Shown here piece after piece: positions 23,965-38,152 of a stretch of DNA of 48,743 bases. Source of the stretch: Candidatus Pelagibacter sp. (GTDB lineage: Bacteria > Pseudomonadota > Alphaproteobacteria > Pelagibacterales > Pelagibacteraceae); the NCBI GenBank assembly GCA_028139285.1, contig JAOINI010000008.1, positions 1 through 48,743 on the forward strand, written 5' to 3'. The translations under genes and the position numbers were made by a program. Positions within the stretch are counted from its first letter, which is position 1. Each line of letters begins with the position of its first letter. The notes under the pieces are model-generated. The model was not told where the DNA came from and did no database searches. It worked only from the letters and a program-made list of their open reading frames with translations.

Positions 23965-24915
23965 TTATGAGATTACCCTTATAGGCATGTTTTCTAGACA
24001 ACTTTCTAAATTTTCAATCATTTGCGAATAAAATTTTGAGTAATTTTCGGCAGTCACGTAACCGATATGGGGTAATAATAATGCATTTGGAAAAAATCGA
24101 AGTTTATGGTCTTGTGGAAGGGGTTCTTTATCATAAACATCTAAACCAACACCAGCTATTTTTTCATCTTTTAATGCTTCAACTAAGTCGTTTTCATTAA
24201 CGATTGGGCCTCTCGAAGTATTGATTAGAAAACTAGTTTTTTTCATCATTTCAATCTCTTTTTTTGTAATTAAGTTTTTATATCTTTCACCTAAAACTAA
24301 ATGAATAGAAATTATATCTGAATTTTTAAGTAAATCTTCCTTGCTCATAGGTAATACACCAAGATCATTTGCGTGAGACAAATTTAGATTTTCACTCCAA
24401 GCGCAAACTTCCATTCCAAAAGCTTTGCCTACCTTTGCAACTTGTGTTCCAATTTTTCCTAAGCCTATTACTCCCAACATTTTACCTTTTAATTCTGAAC
24501 CAATAGTAGTCTGCCAATATCCTTGAAACATATTATCAATTTCTTGCTTAACGTTTCTTAAAAGACCTAATATTAAAGTCCAAGTGATCTCGGCTGCCGG
24601 ATTTGGATTTATTTCAGTTCCACACACCAAAATACCTTTTTTTTTCGTTTCTTCTAAATTAATTGAGTTATTGCGCATTCCTGAGGTCATTATATATTTA
24701 AGATTTGGTAAATTTTCTAACAAATTTTTTGTGATGGGTGTTCTTTCTCGCATAATAAATAGTGCTTCAAATTCCTTCAAGGCTTCAATAGCTTCATTTT
24801 CATCGTTGAAAGCTTCATTAAAAATTTTAAAGTCAAATTTTTTCTTAAATTTTTCTATATCAATAATCTCTTCAAAGACACTTTGATAATCGTCTAGTAC
24901 TGCAACTTTAATCAT
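23965..24915 (-). CDS. D-isomer-specific 2-hydroxyacid dehydrogenase
   Basis: A 316-residue NAD(P)-dependent dehydrogenase. Rossmann motif GLGKIG is at 151-156, the catalytic set R235 (INTSRGPIV), E264 (DVYDKEPLP) and H283 (LPHIGYVT) is complete, and a catalytic-domain N terminus precedes it. It interconverts a 2-oxoacid and a D-2-hydroxyacid; the substrate is uncertain. It overlaps the EamA transporter gene by 4 bp. Together with the upstream DadA-like oxidase the three genes could handle a D-amino acid through its 2-oxoacid to a hydroxyacid (inference). Confidence 0.88.
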   Translation of the reverse strand: MIKVAVLDDYQSVFEEIIDIEKFKKKFDFKIFNEAFNDENEAIEALKEFEALFIMRERTPITKNLLENLPNLKYIMTSGMRNNSINLEETKKKGILVCGTEINPNPAAEITWTLILGLLRNVKQEIDNMFQGYWQTTIGSELKGKMLGVIGLGKIGTQVAKVGKAFGMEVCAWSENLNLSHANDLGVLPMSKEDLLKNSDIISIHLVLGERYKNLITKKEIEMMKKTSFLINTSRGPIVNENDLVEALKDEKIAGVGLDVYDKEPLPQDHKLRFFPNALLLPHIGYVTAENYSKFYSQMIENLESCLENMPIRVIS

Positions 24916-25802
24916 TGAGTTTTCCTATTTGATAAATAAATACCAGATATAATAAAAGATGCTCCAATAAAATGGAATAATTGAAATTTTTCTTTGAAAA
25001 TTATAATTGCCATTAATGCACTGAAAAGTGGCATTAACTGAATAAACATCGATGATCTGTTAGGCCCTATTAATTCTATAGCTTTTTGCCAACAATAATA
25101 AGCTGCGATCGCAGGAAAGATAACTACATAAATTAAAATTAATATAAAAGCTTTATTAATGTTTACATCTAATCCGATTGATTGTTCATATAAAAATTGT
25201 GGAACTAAAAATATTAATCCCACAGTTACCATGATTTGGATTAAAGAAAATTGAGATAATTGAAATTTATTTTTTTTGAGTAAAGTTGAATATAATGACC
25301 AGCTCAAAACACAAACTAGCATCCATATATCTCCTTTATTAAAACTTAAAGAAATTATTTTTTGAACATCTGCGTTTGATATAATTGTTGCAACTCCAAA
25401 TATTGACAAGAACAATCCAGATAATTGAAAAATATTTGTTTTTTCAATTTTCATTAGCGACGAAAAAATTATTATCATGGGTGGAATAGCAGCTAACATT
25501 AAAACTGCATTTATAACTTGAGTAAAATTTAAGGCAAGGTACACTACAGAATTAAAAGTGCTGATTGATAATATTCCCATAATACCAATGGCAAAAAAAT
25601 TTTCTTTAACATAGTTTTTCTTTGCTAAAATTTCTTTAATTGTGAAAGGAATTAAAATAAACCATACCGTGACCCATCTAAGAAAATTTAAAGTAAGAGG
25701 TGGCACCTCAAATAAAGTAGCAAATTTTCCAACAATAAAGTTTCCTGACCAGAATAAAGCCGCTAATGTAAGAAAAGTATAAGCTAAATAATTTTTTGAC
25801 AA
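24912..25802 (-). CDS. EamA/DMT family transporter
   Basis: A 296-residue membrane protein with ten helices in two EamA repeats, e.g. AALFWSGNFIVGKF in the first helix and GDIWMLVCVLSWSLYSTLLKK opening the second. Members export amino acids or metabolites. It overlaps the hydroxyacid dehydrogenase (4 bp) and lies 7 bp from the DadA-like gene on the same strand. Substrate unknown. Confidence 0.87.
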   Translation of the reverse strand: MSKNYLAYTFLTLAALFWSGNFIVGKFATLFEVPPLTLNFLRWVTVWFILIPFTIKEILAKKNYVKENFFAIGIMGILSISTFNSVVYLALNFTQVINAVLMLAAIPPMIIIFSSLMKIEKTNIFQLSGLFLSIFGVATIISNADVQKIISLSFNKGDIWMLVCVLSWSLYSTLLKKNKFQLSQFSLIQIMVTVGLIFLVPQFLYEQSIGLDVNINKAFILILIYVVIFPAIAAYYCWQKAIELIGPNRSSMFIQLMPLFSALMAIIIFKEKFQLFHFIGASFIISGIYLSNRKTQ

Positions 25803-25809
25803 GAATTTT

Positions 25810-27069
25810 CTAATTAAACCTTTTTGAACTGTAAGGAGATAAATCTAAATTTGTTTTTTCTCCAGCAACAATTCCTGATACAATTTTGCCTGTAATAGCT
25901 CCTAAAGTCCAGCCTAAATGTTGATGCCCAAAAGCATAGATGATGTTTTTATTTTTTAAGGATGGTCCAAGTATTGGTAAAAAATCTGGAAGTGTAGGCC
26001 TAAATCCTAACCACTCATCTTCATGAACACCCAGTTGTGGCAAAAGTTCTTTCGCACATCTAACTACATATTCAATTCTTTTTTTTGATAAAGGATTTTT
26101 AGTTCCGCCTAGTTCTACAGTCCCTACTGCTCTAAGTCCTTGATTCATTGGTGTCATTCCAAAACCTCTGTCTAAAAAGATTACTGGTCTTGATATCAAT
26201 TTTTCTTGTCCTTTAAAATGCACATGATAACCTCTTTCGGTATCCAATGGAATTTTTTCTCCTAACTGATCTGTAAATTTTTTAGAAAAAGCTCCTGAAG
26301 CTACAACAGATTTTTCAAATTTATATTCCTCATTCTCTGATCTAATTATAGTTTGATCATTTTTAGACTGTTCAATACTTTTAATATTTGTTTGAATAAA
26401 TTTACCACCTCTATTTAAAAATAATTTAAAAATTTTTTTTAGTATTCCATGTGGATCTCTAGCATGCATAGCGGACTCGTAGATAATCCCAGCGTCAAAA
26501 ACTGGTTTTAAATTGGGCTCTAATTCCAAAACTTCTTTTTGTGATAATAGTTTTTGTTTAATTCCAAGTTCATCACGAACTTTAATTTCTAAATTTCTAC
26601 TTTTTAGATTTTTATTTGTCCAAACATAAATAATGCCTTTCTTTTCAACTAATCCATTCGTATCTATCTCTTGAAAAATTTCCTCATAAGCATCATTAGA
26701 TAGACTTAAAATTTGATGCATGTTTCTAGCAGTATGCATCATGGACTTCTTATTGCAGTTTTTTAAATAATAAAAAAACCAATTTAACATTTTAGGGACG
26801 TAATTCCATTTTAAGGCTAAAGGTCCATAAGAACTAAAGAGCATTTTTGGAACATCAAATAAAATATCGGGGCGATTGAGTTGTAAAACAGCGTAAGGTG
26901 AAAAGTGTCCAGCGTTTCCATATGAAGCTGGTTTAAAATCTTTAGATAAAGGATCTTGACGATCGAAAATTGTGACAGGGATTCCTTTTTTTATAAGTTG
27001 TAAACCTGTGCAAACACCTTGAATTCCAGAGCCTATTATTCCAACTGATTTACATTTATAATTTTCCAT
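25810..27069 (-). CDS. FAD-dependent D-amino-acid dehydrogenase-like oxidoreductase (DadA/DAO family)
   Basis: About 419 residues from the ATG at 27069. The frame could start six codons earlier at a TTG, but the ATG is closer to the family N terminus. The dinucleotide fold GxGxxG (G13, G15, G18 in GIIGSGIQG), YGNAGHFSPY and the C-terminal GHQHLGWTLGAITGKIV block match DadA-type enzymes. It oxidises a D-amino acid or N-methylated/imino acid and passes electrons to the respiratory chain. It is the first of a three-gene set with an EamA exporter and a hydroxyacid dehydrogenase. Confidence 0.85.
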   Translation of the reverse strand: MENYKCKSVGIIGSGIQGVCTGLQLIKKGIPVTIFDRQDPLSKDFKPASYGNAGHFSPYAVLQLNRPDILFDVPKMLFSSYGPLALKWNYVPKMLNWFFYYLKNCNKKSMMHTARNMHQILSLSNDAYEEIFQEIDTNGLVEKKGIIYVWTNKNLKSRNLEIKVRDELGIKQKLLSQKEVLELEPNLKPVFDAGIIYESAMHARDPHGILKKIFKLFLNRGGKFIQTNIKSIEQSKNDQTIIRSENEEYKFEKSVVASGAFSKKFTDQLGEKIPLDTERGYHVHFKGQEKLISRPVIFLDRGFGMTPMNQGLRAVGTVELGGTKNPLSKKRIEYVVRCAKELLPQLGVHEDEWLGFRPTLPDFLPILGPSLKNKNIIYAFGHQHLGWTLGAITGKIVSGIVAGEKTNLDLSPYSSKRFN

Positions 27070-27114
27070 GAGGAAATTATATTTCAATGTTTAAAAAAAT
27101 AGTAGTGCGGTAGA

Positions 27115-27582
27115 TTAGGCTAAGGCCTCTTTATTAACAACTTCTGGTCTTTCTTCTGAATTGTCTGAAGGGTCTTTTTTATCTTTCTTCTTAAATAAGA
27201 AGTCTCCTGTAAGTGTAGATTTAGATTTGTTTGTTTTTTTTATATATCCATCTATATCTGCACCGTTCTCTGTTTTTAAATTGTTTCCAAATTCAATATC
27301 ACCTTTTACTGTCCCCGTTGAACCAATAACTATATCCTGACCTGATACTTTTCCATCAAGATGTCCGTGAATTTCTACATGATCACCCTCTATTGTGCCT
27401 GTTATAGACCCAGTTTCTCTTATTATAATCTCTTTGGAATACACCGGACCTTTAATTAATCCAGCTACATCTATAGCACCTGAACTATTAATAGTACCTT
27501 CAATGCTTACTGTTTCACTAATTAAAGATCTTTCTGAATCTGTAAGTTTTTTTTTCTTATCACCAAACATATTATTTCTCAT
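27115..27582 (-). CDS. Bactofilin family cytoskeletal protein
   Basis: 155 residues. A central bactofilin (polymer-forming, DUF583) right-handed beta-helix spans roughly residues 22-115 with repeating hydrophobic triplets (ISETVSIEGTINSSGAIDV, IIRETGSITGTIEGDHVEI, GTVKGDIEFG), flanked by short charged disordered tails. The true start may be the internal MFGDKKKK (27570). Bactofilins polymerise without nucleotide at the inner membrane and help set cell shape or curvature. Its place just after rodA in the mre-mrdA-rodA cluster supports a role in shape. No M23 peptidase partner is next to it. Confidence 0.9.
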   Translation of the reverse strand: MRNNMFGDKKKKLTDSERSLISETVSIEGTINSSGAIDVAGLIKGPVYSKEIIIRETGSITGTIEGDHVEIHGHLDGKVSGQDIVIGSTGTVKGDIEFGNNLKTENGADIDGYIKKTNKSKSTLTGDFLFKKKDKKDPSDNSEERPEVVNKEALA

Positions 27583-27646
27583 AAATTAACCACCAAATCA
27601 CATATTATACAAGATGATAATAAAATCAAATTTGACCAAAATAGGT

Positions 27647-28771
27647 TTAATTAACTGGTGTATCTTTATAAATTTTACAGGACATTGCTATTCCTAAACC
27701 TAACATTATAGCCATCATTGAGGATCCTCCGTAAGACATAATAGGTAATGGAGACCCAACTATTGGAAGTAAACCTAATACCATCATCATATTTACAACA
27801 ACATAAATGAAAAAAGCCGTTGCAAAACTATAACAATATAATTTACCAAAGTTACTTCGTGTCACGTTTCCAATTTTTACTATTCTCCAAACTATCAGAG
27901 CATAAAGCAATAGAATAAAAAGTGATCCAAAAAATCCAAATTCTTCAGAAAACAAGGTAAAAATAAAATCGGTATGTTTTTCTGGCAAATAATCTAAATA
28001 ACTTTGTGAGCCTTGTAAAAAACCTTTTCCAAATAAACCACCTGAACCAATAGCGATTTTAGATTGAATGATTTGATATCCAGCACCAAGCGGGTCTCTT
28101 TCAGGATTTAAAAAAGTCAATATCCTTGACTTTTGATATGGTTTTAAAAATGAAATAGCTATTGGTAACAAAGCAAGAAAAGCAAAACCCGAGATCGCAA
28201 AAAATTTAATTCTTACTCCGGCTAACCAGGCTACTGTTATTCCACCAGCAGCAATTAATAAAGATGTTCCTAAATCAGGTTGTGTTGCAACTAAAATTAT
28301 TGGAGAAATAAGTACTACAACAGGTAAAAAAAGATATCTAATCTGGTTAATATTCTCAATTGAAATTCTGTGATAATATTTAGCTAAAAATAAAATCAGT
28401 CCAATTTTCATTAATTCAGAAGGTTGAAGATTCATAAAATATAAATCAAGCCATCGTTTTGAACCTGACGAAGTCAAACCAAAATATTTTACTCCAAGTA
28501 ATAAAATAAAAAATAAAAAATAAATTAGATAACTTTGGCTATGCCAAAATCTAATTTGTATAAATGAAACAACAAAAAACATTCCAAAAAAAACAAAAAA
28601 TCTAAGAATATGACTATTAGTGTGATATTTAAATTCTCCACCATCAGTAGAATACATGGCTAAAATACTTACAAGTCCGAGTATAAAAATAGAGAATACT
28701 AAAATATAATCTATAGAAAGAATCTTATCTTTTAAACTAAGAGAGGATTGAATTGATCTTGATCTAAACAT
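27647..28771 (-). CDS. rodA: Rod-shape-determining peptidoglycan glycosyltransferase RodA
   Basis: A 374-residue SEDS-family membrane protein with about ten helices. Conserved blocks include NLQPSELMKIGLILFLA, QPDLGTSLL, LPEKHTDFIFTLFSEEFGF and PLPIMSYGGSSM. SEDS proteins polymerise lipid II; RodA works with the PBP2 transpeptidase, encoded immediately upstream with a 1-bp overlap. The ATG coincides with the last base of mrdA. Confidence 0.95.
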   Translation of the reverse strand: MFRSRSIQSSLSLKDKILSIDYILVFSIFILGLVSILAMYSTDGGEFKYHTNSHILRFFVFFGMFFVVSFIQIRFWHSQSYLIYFLFFILLLGVKYFGLTSSGSKRWLDLYFMNLQPSELMKIGLILFLAKYYHRISIENINQIRYLFLPVVVLISPIILVATQPDLGTSLLIAAGGITVAWLAGVRIKFFAISGFAFLALLPIAISFLKPYQKSRILTFLNPERDPLGAGYQIIQSKIAIGSGGLFGKGFLQGSQSYLDYLPEKHTDFIFTLFSEEFGFFGSLFILLLYALIVWRIVKIGNVTRSNFGKLYCYSFATAFFIYVVVNMMMVLGLLPIVGSPLPIMSYGGSSMMAIMLGLGIAMSCKIYKDTPVN

Positions 28772-30705
28772 TAGACAGACTCCCCTATTAGACTATTAAT
28801 TTTTTTTCTCAATTCGTGTCTTTCTAATACTTTTTTAATAACTTTTTTTGCTATTGGAGCTGCTGCTTTCCCTCCTGATCCTCCATGTTCAACTAAAACA
28901 CTTATAGCGTATTGAGGGTTATTGTAAGGAGCAAAAGCCACAAACAAAGCATGGTCTCTATCTTTATAAGGGAGGCTTTCTTGTTTAACTTCTGCCTCTC
29001 GCTGTGCCTCCGTAAATCTTTTTATTTGAGATGATCCCGTCTTGCCTGCAAATGTAAATTTTTTGTTTTCCCACCGATGCCTATAGGAGGTTCCTCCAGG
29101 TTCATTTGAAGATGAAAACATAGCATCTTTAATAAGATTTATATGCTCTTGATTTTTAAATAAAGGTTTCAATTCAAAATTAGATAGCAAAAGATCAGTG
29201 GGCAACGGGTCATTTGGATTTTCGTTTTTATATTTAATATAGTCTCTCAATCTGTTGTTTTTTTCGTCAAAAACTATCCTTGGTTTAATCTCAAATCCTC
29301 CATTGGCAATTTGAGCGGTCATCAAACATAATTGCAATGGAGTGCTTTGAAAATAACCCTGACCAATTCCAGAGTGGAGTGTCTCTCCAAGGTACCAATT
29401 TTGTCCAATGAACTTCTTCTTCCATTTAGTATTGGGAACAACGCCAGCTTTTTCCTCAATAAAGCCATCTAGAACTTTTTTTCCTAATCCAAATTTTTTT
29501 GCTGTTTCTGATAGACGATCTACTCCTAATTTTCTGGCGACTTCATAAAAATAAACGTCACATGATCTTTGTATTCCTTTTCTCAAATTTACTATTCCAT
29601 GACCATCCTTCTCCCAACAGTGAAATTTTTCTCCATAGAGTTCAATTTTACCTTTGCATCTAAACGTGTCTAAAGGTTTAATTATTCCGCTTTCTAAAGC
29701 ACTAAGTGCAACCAAAGTTTTAATAGTAGAGCCTGGTGGGTATAATCCTGAAATTGTTTTGTTAGTTAAAGGTCTTAATTCATTTTTAATAAGACTATTC
29801 CAATAGTTTTTTTCTAATCCATGAACAAATTCATTTGGCTCAAAAGTAGGAGACGATACCATGGATACTATATCTCCATTATATACATCCATAACACATA
29901 CTGCTGCGGCCTTATCTTTTAAAAGTTCATTTGTGAATTTTTGAACTTCAAAATCCAATGTAGTTTTATAACTTTCTCCCGCTTGTCCTTCGTTTATTTG
30001 AATTTGTTTTACTCTTTTTCCAAAAGCATTTACTTCATATCTTTGAAACCCTATTTTACCAATGATCTTTTCATCAAGTTTTCTTTCTAAGCCAGTTTTT
30101 CCAACGCTCATACCAGGAACGTGTAAATCTTTTAAGTATTTTTTCGTTTCAAGGTCTTTTGCGCTTACTTGTGAGACATAACCTAAGATATGTGCCGAAG
30201 AGTTATCTGGATACATTCTAGCAACTGATACAACTGGCTTAACTCCCTCCAATTCGTGTAAAAATAAATTTAATCTTGAAAATTCTGACCAAGTTATATT
30301 ATCTGAAACAATTATAGGCTCCCATGGTTTCTGTTTAGCTATGACTCTTTTTAAATAAAACAATCTTTTATCTGTTAAATTTAAAATTGTTTTTAGTCTT
30401 ACAAAAAGTTTTTCAATATCTTTAGAATTTTCAGGTATAAGGTGAACTTGGTAAACTTGCTCATTCGATGCTATTTCTTTATTGAAAAAATCCTTTATAA
30501 CTCCTCTTTCAGGTGCCAGTTTCCACTCTCTAAACCTATTTTTATCAGATAAGGTTTTATATTTTGTTCTTTCGTTAATCTGTAAGGAAACTAATCTACC
30601 AATAATGCCTACCATTACCGCTGCTTTAGCTGCGGTGAGCAAAAACATCCTACGACCGATTAATTTCGATTTAATAACTGTATTACCTGAGCTTGGATTA
30701 AGCAT
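28771..30705 (-). CDS. mrdA: Penicillin-binding protein 2 (peptidoglycan transpeptidase MrdA)
   Basis: A 644-residue class B PBP: one N-terminal transmembrane helix (about 20-42), a pedestal domain, and a transpeptidase domain with the SxxK nucleophile S326-T-I-K329 (PPGSTIKT), an SxN-type motif (SCDVYFYE) and KTGSSQ near residue 554. It is the elongasome transpeptidase partner of RodA. It overlaps mreD by 8 bp. The length is typical. Confidence 0.95.
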   Translation of the reverse strand: MLNPSSGNTVIKSKLIGRRMFLLTAAKAAVMVGIIGRLVSLQINERTKYKTLSDKNRFREWKLAPERGVIKDFFNKEIASNEQVYQVHLIPENSKDIEKLFVRLKTILNLTDKRLFYLKRVIAKQKPWEPIIVSDNITWSEFSRLNLFLHELEGVKPVVSVARMYPDNSSAHILGYVSQVSAKDLETKKYLKDLHVPGMSVGKTGLERKLDEKIIGKIGFQRYEVNAFGKRVKQIQINEGQAGESYKTTLDFEVQKFTNELLKDKAAAVCVMDVYNGDIVSMVSSPTFEPNEFVHGLEKNYWNSLIKNELRPLTNKTISGLYPPGSTIKTLVALSALESGIIKPLDTFRCKGKIELYGEKFHCWEKDGHGIVNLRKGIQRSCDVYFYEVARKLGVDRLSETAKKFGLGKKVLDGFIEEKAGVVPNTKWKKKFIGQNWYLGETLHSGIGQGYFQSTPLQLCLMTAQIANGGFEIKPRIVFDEKNNRLRDYIKYKNENPNDPLPTDLLLSNFELKPLFKNQEHINLIKDAMFSSSNEPGGTSYRHRWENKKFTFAGKTGSSQIKRFTEAQREAEVKQESLPYKDRDHALFVAFAPYNNPQYAISVLVEHGGSGGKAAAPIAKKVIKKVLERHELRKKINSLIGESV

Positions 30706-31210
30706 CGCGATTTCCTACAAATGACATTTGATAAATGTTGAACAAAAACCAAAATATTGGAAACATAAAAAGAGTAAAAAACATGTTATATCCAATTTTT
30801 GAATAACTAAATTCTAAATCTGAAAAGTTGTTTAGAAGAGAAAAAAATAATAGATTTGAAAATATCATCGCCATAAAAAAAGTAAACCAATCCGATGCTA
30901 TCGTTGTGTTCACGCTTTTATTTCTTACATAAGTTCCTACAAAAATAATGATTAAATATGATAATGAGCTTATGCCTAAAGGAAAACCCATAACAACATC
31001 ATTAATTAGACCTGCTAAAAAAATATGTCCATTAGCCATTATCTCTGGTCTTTTTAAAACCCAAAAATAAATTAATATAATTTGAAAGTTAAGAGTAAAA
31101 ATTTCAAATACCTTTTCCAGATTTGTATCTACTTCACTAATACAAAGATAATACAGAAGTAATAATGGTCCAGCATTGTAAATTTTATTAAATAAAGAAG
31201 TTTTTGCCAT
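30698..31210 (-). CDS. mreD: Rod-shape-determining protein MreD
   Basis: 170 residues with five to six hydrophobic helices. MreD sequences diverge strongly, so the call depends mainly on position between mreC and mrdA, on length (about 160-180) and on the GLINDVVMGFPLGISSLSYL block, which matches the conserved GxxxDxxxGxPLGxxxL pattern. It abuts mreC (sharing base 31210) and overlaps mrdA. It is an inner-membrane member of the elongasome. Confidence 0.88.
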   Translation of the reverse strand: MAKTSLFNKIYNAGPLLLLYYLCISEVDTNLEKVFEIFTLNFQIILIYFWVLKRPEIMANGHIFLAGLINDVVMGFPLGISSLSYLIIIFVGTYVRNKSVNTTIASDWFTFFMAMIFSNLLFFSLLNNFSDLEFSYSKIGYNMFFTLFMFPIFWFLFNIYQMSFVGNRDA

Positions 31211-32055
31211 TATAATTTTCCTAAATTTTGAACACTTAAATTTACCGTAACAAAAGAAAGTTGATTTGGATCAACAAATAATTCAACTTCTCCGTCTACA
31301 TTGGTTACTCCAATTGGAGTGCCTGGCGAAAATATTCCATCTTTACCTGAGGCAAATACATTTATCTCATCAACAATTTTATAGTCCTCTGGTAGATACT
31401 CCAAAGCTGGATTATTTGTTCCGCTACCTGAAAGGATTGCTTGAGCACCTTGATCAAGTGTAACAGGAATACGACTATTTAAATCATTCAATAACAGAAC
31501 TCTTGAAGATAGATAATTTGTTTCAACTATTCTTCCAACTAAATAGTTATTATGAGTTACCGGCATTCCCTTAAGTATACCTGTTCTTGTACCTTTATTA
31601 ATTATAATTGATTTTAAAAAAGGACTATTTTTATCTACTAAAACTTTTGCCAAGACAACATTACTAAGATTTTTATTAAAATATTCTGTCTCCAAAATTT
31701 TTTGTAAATTTTTATTTTCATCTGATAAAAATTCAACATTAAGCTCAAGAGATTTATATTTTTCTATCTCTGCTTTTAATCTTTCATTTTCTGCTTTTAC
31801 ATTAAAATATTTAGAAAAATCTTTGCTTACTTGAGGAAAAAATCTAGTTGGCGTAGAAGCTAAAAAAGTGATTCGATAAACTACGTCATTTAGAAAACCT
31901 CTCACAGGTTTAGTAAACTTTGCTCCGTAAATATCTAGAAAAAAAATAATTAAAGCTAAAAATATCAAAGATAGGACAGAGAATTTTTGTGCACCTCCTC
32001 TTTGAAGAAGAGCGGAGCGAAAAGCTATGCTAAAATCATCTCTACTAACTGACAT
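31210..32055 (-). CDS. mreC: Rod-shape-determining protein MreC
   Basis: 281 residues: a short cytoplasmic basic segment, one transmembrane helix (about 25-45), a coiled-coil (residues 75-115, NERLKAEIEKYKSLELNVEF), then two beta-barrel domains with VGRIVETNYLSSRVLLLND and the ILSGSGTN segment. MreC activates PBP2-RodA from the periplasmic side. It follows mreB by 19 bp and shares one base with mreD. Confidence 0.94.
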   Translation of the reverse strand: MSVSRDDFSIAFRSALLQRGGAQKFSVLSLIFLALIIFFLDIYGAKFTKPVRGFLNDVVYRITFLASTPTRFFPQVSKDFSKYFNVKAENERLKAEIEKYKSLELNVEFLSDENKNLQKILETEYFNKNLSNVVLAKVLVDKNSPFLKSIIINKGTRTGILKGMPVTHNNYLVGRIVETNYLSSRVLLLNDLNSRIPVTLDQGAQAILSGSGTNNPALEYLPEDYKIVDEINVFASGKDGIFSPGTPIGVTNVDGEVELFVDPNQLSFVTVNLSVQNLGKL

Positions 32056-32074
32056 CTATTCATCTTTAGATAAA

Positions 32075-34682
<2,608 letters not shown>

Positions 34683-34708
34683 AACTTTATAAAAATTTAA
34701 AGCTCCTC

Positions 34709-34736
34709 ATATTACAATCAAAGCTAGAATTTGCAA
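34709..34736 (-). promoter_or_regulatory. Promoter and unusual ribosome site of leuA
   Basis: Minus strand: TTGCAA (34731-34736), 16 bp, TAATAT (34709-34714). An AGGAG (34703-34707) lies 20 nt before the leuA ATG, too far for direct use. A 7-bp hairpin between them (34698-34704 with 34683-34689) could bring it close to the start or mask it. Confidence 0.45.
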
Positions 34737-34778
34737 ATAATTATGTAGTTCAAGTTAGTGTTTTGGACTTAGATTGGG

Positions 34779-36348
<1,570 letters not shown>

Positions 36349-36349
<1 letters not shown>

Positions 36350-38115
36350 TAAACTAAAACTTTCCCTTCGTCAGAAATTTCTTCTTCTTCTTCAGGTCCT
36401 AAAATCATCTGATTGTGAGGCTTACCTGAAGGTATCATTGGAAAACAATTTTCTGCTTTATCAACTACACAGTCAAATATCACCGGCCTATCAATACTAA
36501 TCATTTCTTTAATCTTTTCATCTAACTCACTTGGTGTTTTCGCTCTAATACCAACACAACCATAAGACTCTGCAAGTTTAACAAAGTCTGGTAAAGCGGC
36601 TGTATAGCTTTCAGAATAATTCTTTTCATGTAAAAGCTCTTGCCATTGTCTAACCATTCCCATGTATTCATTATTTAAAATAAATATTTTAATTGGTAAT
36701 CTATATTGTACAGCAGTAGACATTTCTTGCATTGTCATCAAGACGGATGCTTCTCCTGCGATGTCAACAACTAGCTTTCCAGGATTTGCAATTTGAACAC
36801 CTATCGCAGCTGGAAGTCCATACCCCATTGTCCCTAAACCTCCAGATGTCATCCATCTGTTAGGCTTATTAAACTTATAATGTTGGGCTGCCCACATTTG
36901 ATGCTGGCCTACCTCAGTAGTAATAAAGGTATCTTGATTTTTTGTTAATTCATACAATCTCTGTACAGCATGTTGAGGTTTGATAATTTTATCGCTATTA
37001 ATGAAGTTTAAAGATTTTTTTTCTCTCCACTTCTCAATTTGTTCCCACCATTTTGACGTTTTTTGTTTATTAGAGTTCAAAAAGTTCTTATTTTTCTCTT
37101 TAAATCTCTTAATTAAAGATTTTAAAAGTTCAGTGACATCGCTGATGATTGCAAGATCAACTTTTATATTTTTTCCAATTGAGGATGGATCAATATCGAC
37201 GTGAATTTTTTTTGAGCCTGGTGAAAATTCATCCACTTTACCTGTAATTCTATCATCGAACCTTGCTCCAATATTTATCATTAAATCACAATCATGCATT
37301 GCATTGTTTGCTTCATAAGTTCCGTGCATACCAAGCATGCCTAGAAATTGTGGATCGTCTCCAGGATATGCTCCAAGTCCTTGCAATGTAGAAGTAATTG
37401 GGAAACCGGTTAATGAAACTAGTTCTCTTAAATATTTACTAGCTTCCGGGCCAGAGTTAATGACTCCACCTCCTGTATAAAAAATAGGCTTTGAAGATTT
37501 TTTAATCAGATCTATAAATTTATCCAAATCAGAATTAGATAATTTGCGAGTTGCTTTTCCATTAAGTTTTTTCTTTAAAGTATTTTTTAAAAATTTATAT
37601 TTACCTTTTTTAAATTGTATGTCTTTTGGAATATCAACTAAGACTGGACCGGGTCTACCAGTAGTAGCAACTTCAAAAGCTAAGTGTAAAATTTTAGAAA
37701 GATCGTTTACATCTTTAACTAACCAGTTATGTTTTGTACACGGCCTTGTAATTCCAGTTGTATCACACTCTTGAAATGCATCAGTACCGATTAAGTGTGT
37801 TGGTACTTGTCCAGAAATACAAACAAGTGGGATTGAGTCCATGTAAGCATCTGTTAAAGCTGTTACTGCATTTGTAGCGCCAGGTCCTGATGTAACCAAT
37901 AAAACTCCCGGCTTTCCACTTGACCTTGCGTATCCTTCTGCGGAATGTCCTGCGCCTTGTTCGTGCCTGGCTAAAATATGTTTTATTGATTTATGATTTT
38001 TTAGTTCATCATAAATTGGTAATACCGCGCCACCGGGATAACCAAATATATATTCTACCTTTTGATCCTCTAGTGCTTTAAAAACAATTTCTGCTCCACT
38101 CAATAATTTTGGCAT
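36349..38115 (-). CDS. ilvB: Acetolactate synthase large (catalytic) subunit
   Basis: A 588-residue ThDP enzyme for the first common step of valine, leucine and isoleucine synthesis. The catalytic Glu is E52 in ARHEQGAGHSAEG. The ThDP/Mg motif reads GEAS (454-457) followed by NN at 481-482, where the textbook form is GDG; the metal-site Asp is therefore Glu (E455), possibly lineage-typical. It has three domains of normal length. The promoter's -10 ends 7 nt before the ATG. It forms an operon with ilvH and ilvC. Confidence 0.95.
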
Positions 38116-38121
38116 ATATAC

Positions 38122-38149
38122 AATCTAGCCTAGAAATGAGTTGCGTCAA
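38122..38149 (-). promoter_or_regulatory. Promoter for ilvBHC, predicted leaderless
   Basis: Minus strand: TTGACG (38144-38149), 16 bp, TAGATT (38122-38127), then 6 nt to the ATG at 38115. No ribosome site and no room for a leader-peptide attenuator, unlike enterobacterial ilv operons. Confidence 0.5.
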
Positions 38150-38152
38150 GTT

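Noticed and set aside
24584..24886. Plus-strand 100-codon ORF
   Set aside because: It is a shadow of the hydroxyacid dehydrogenase.
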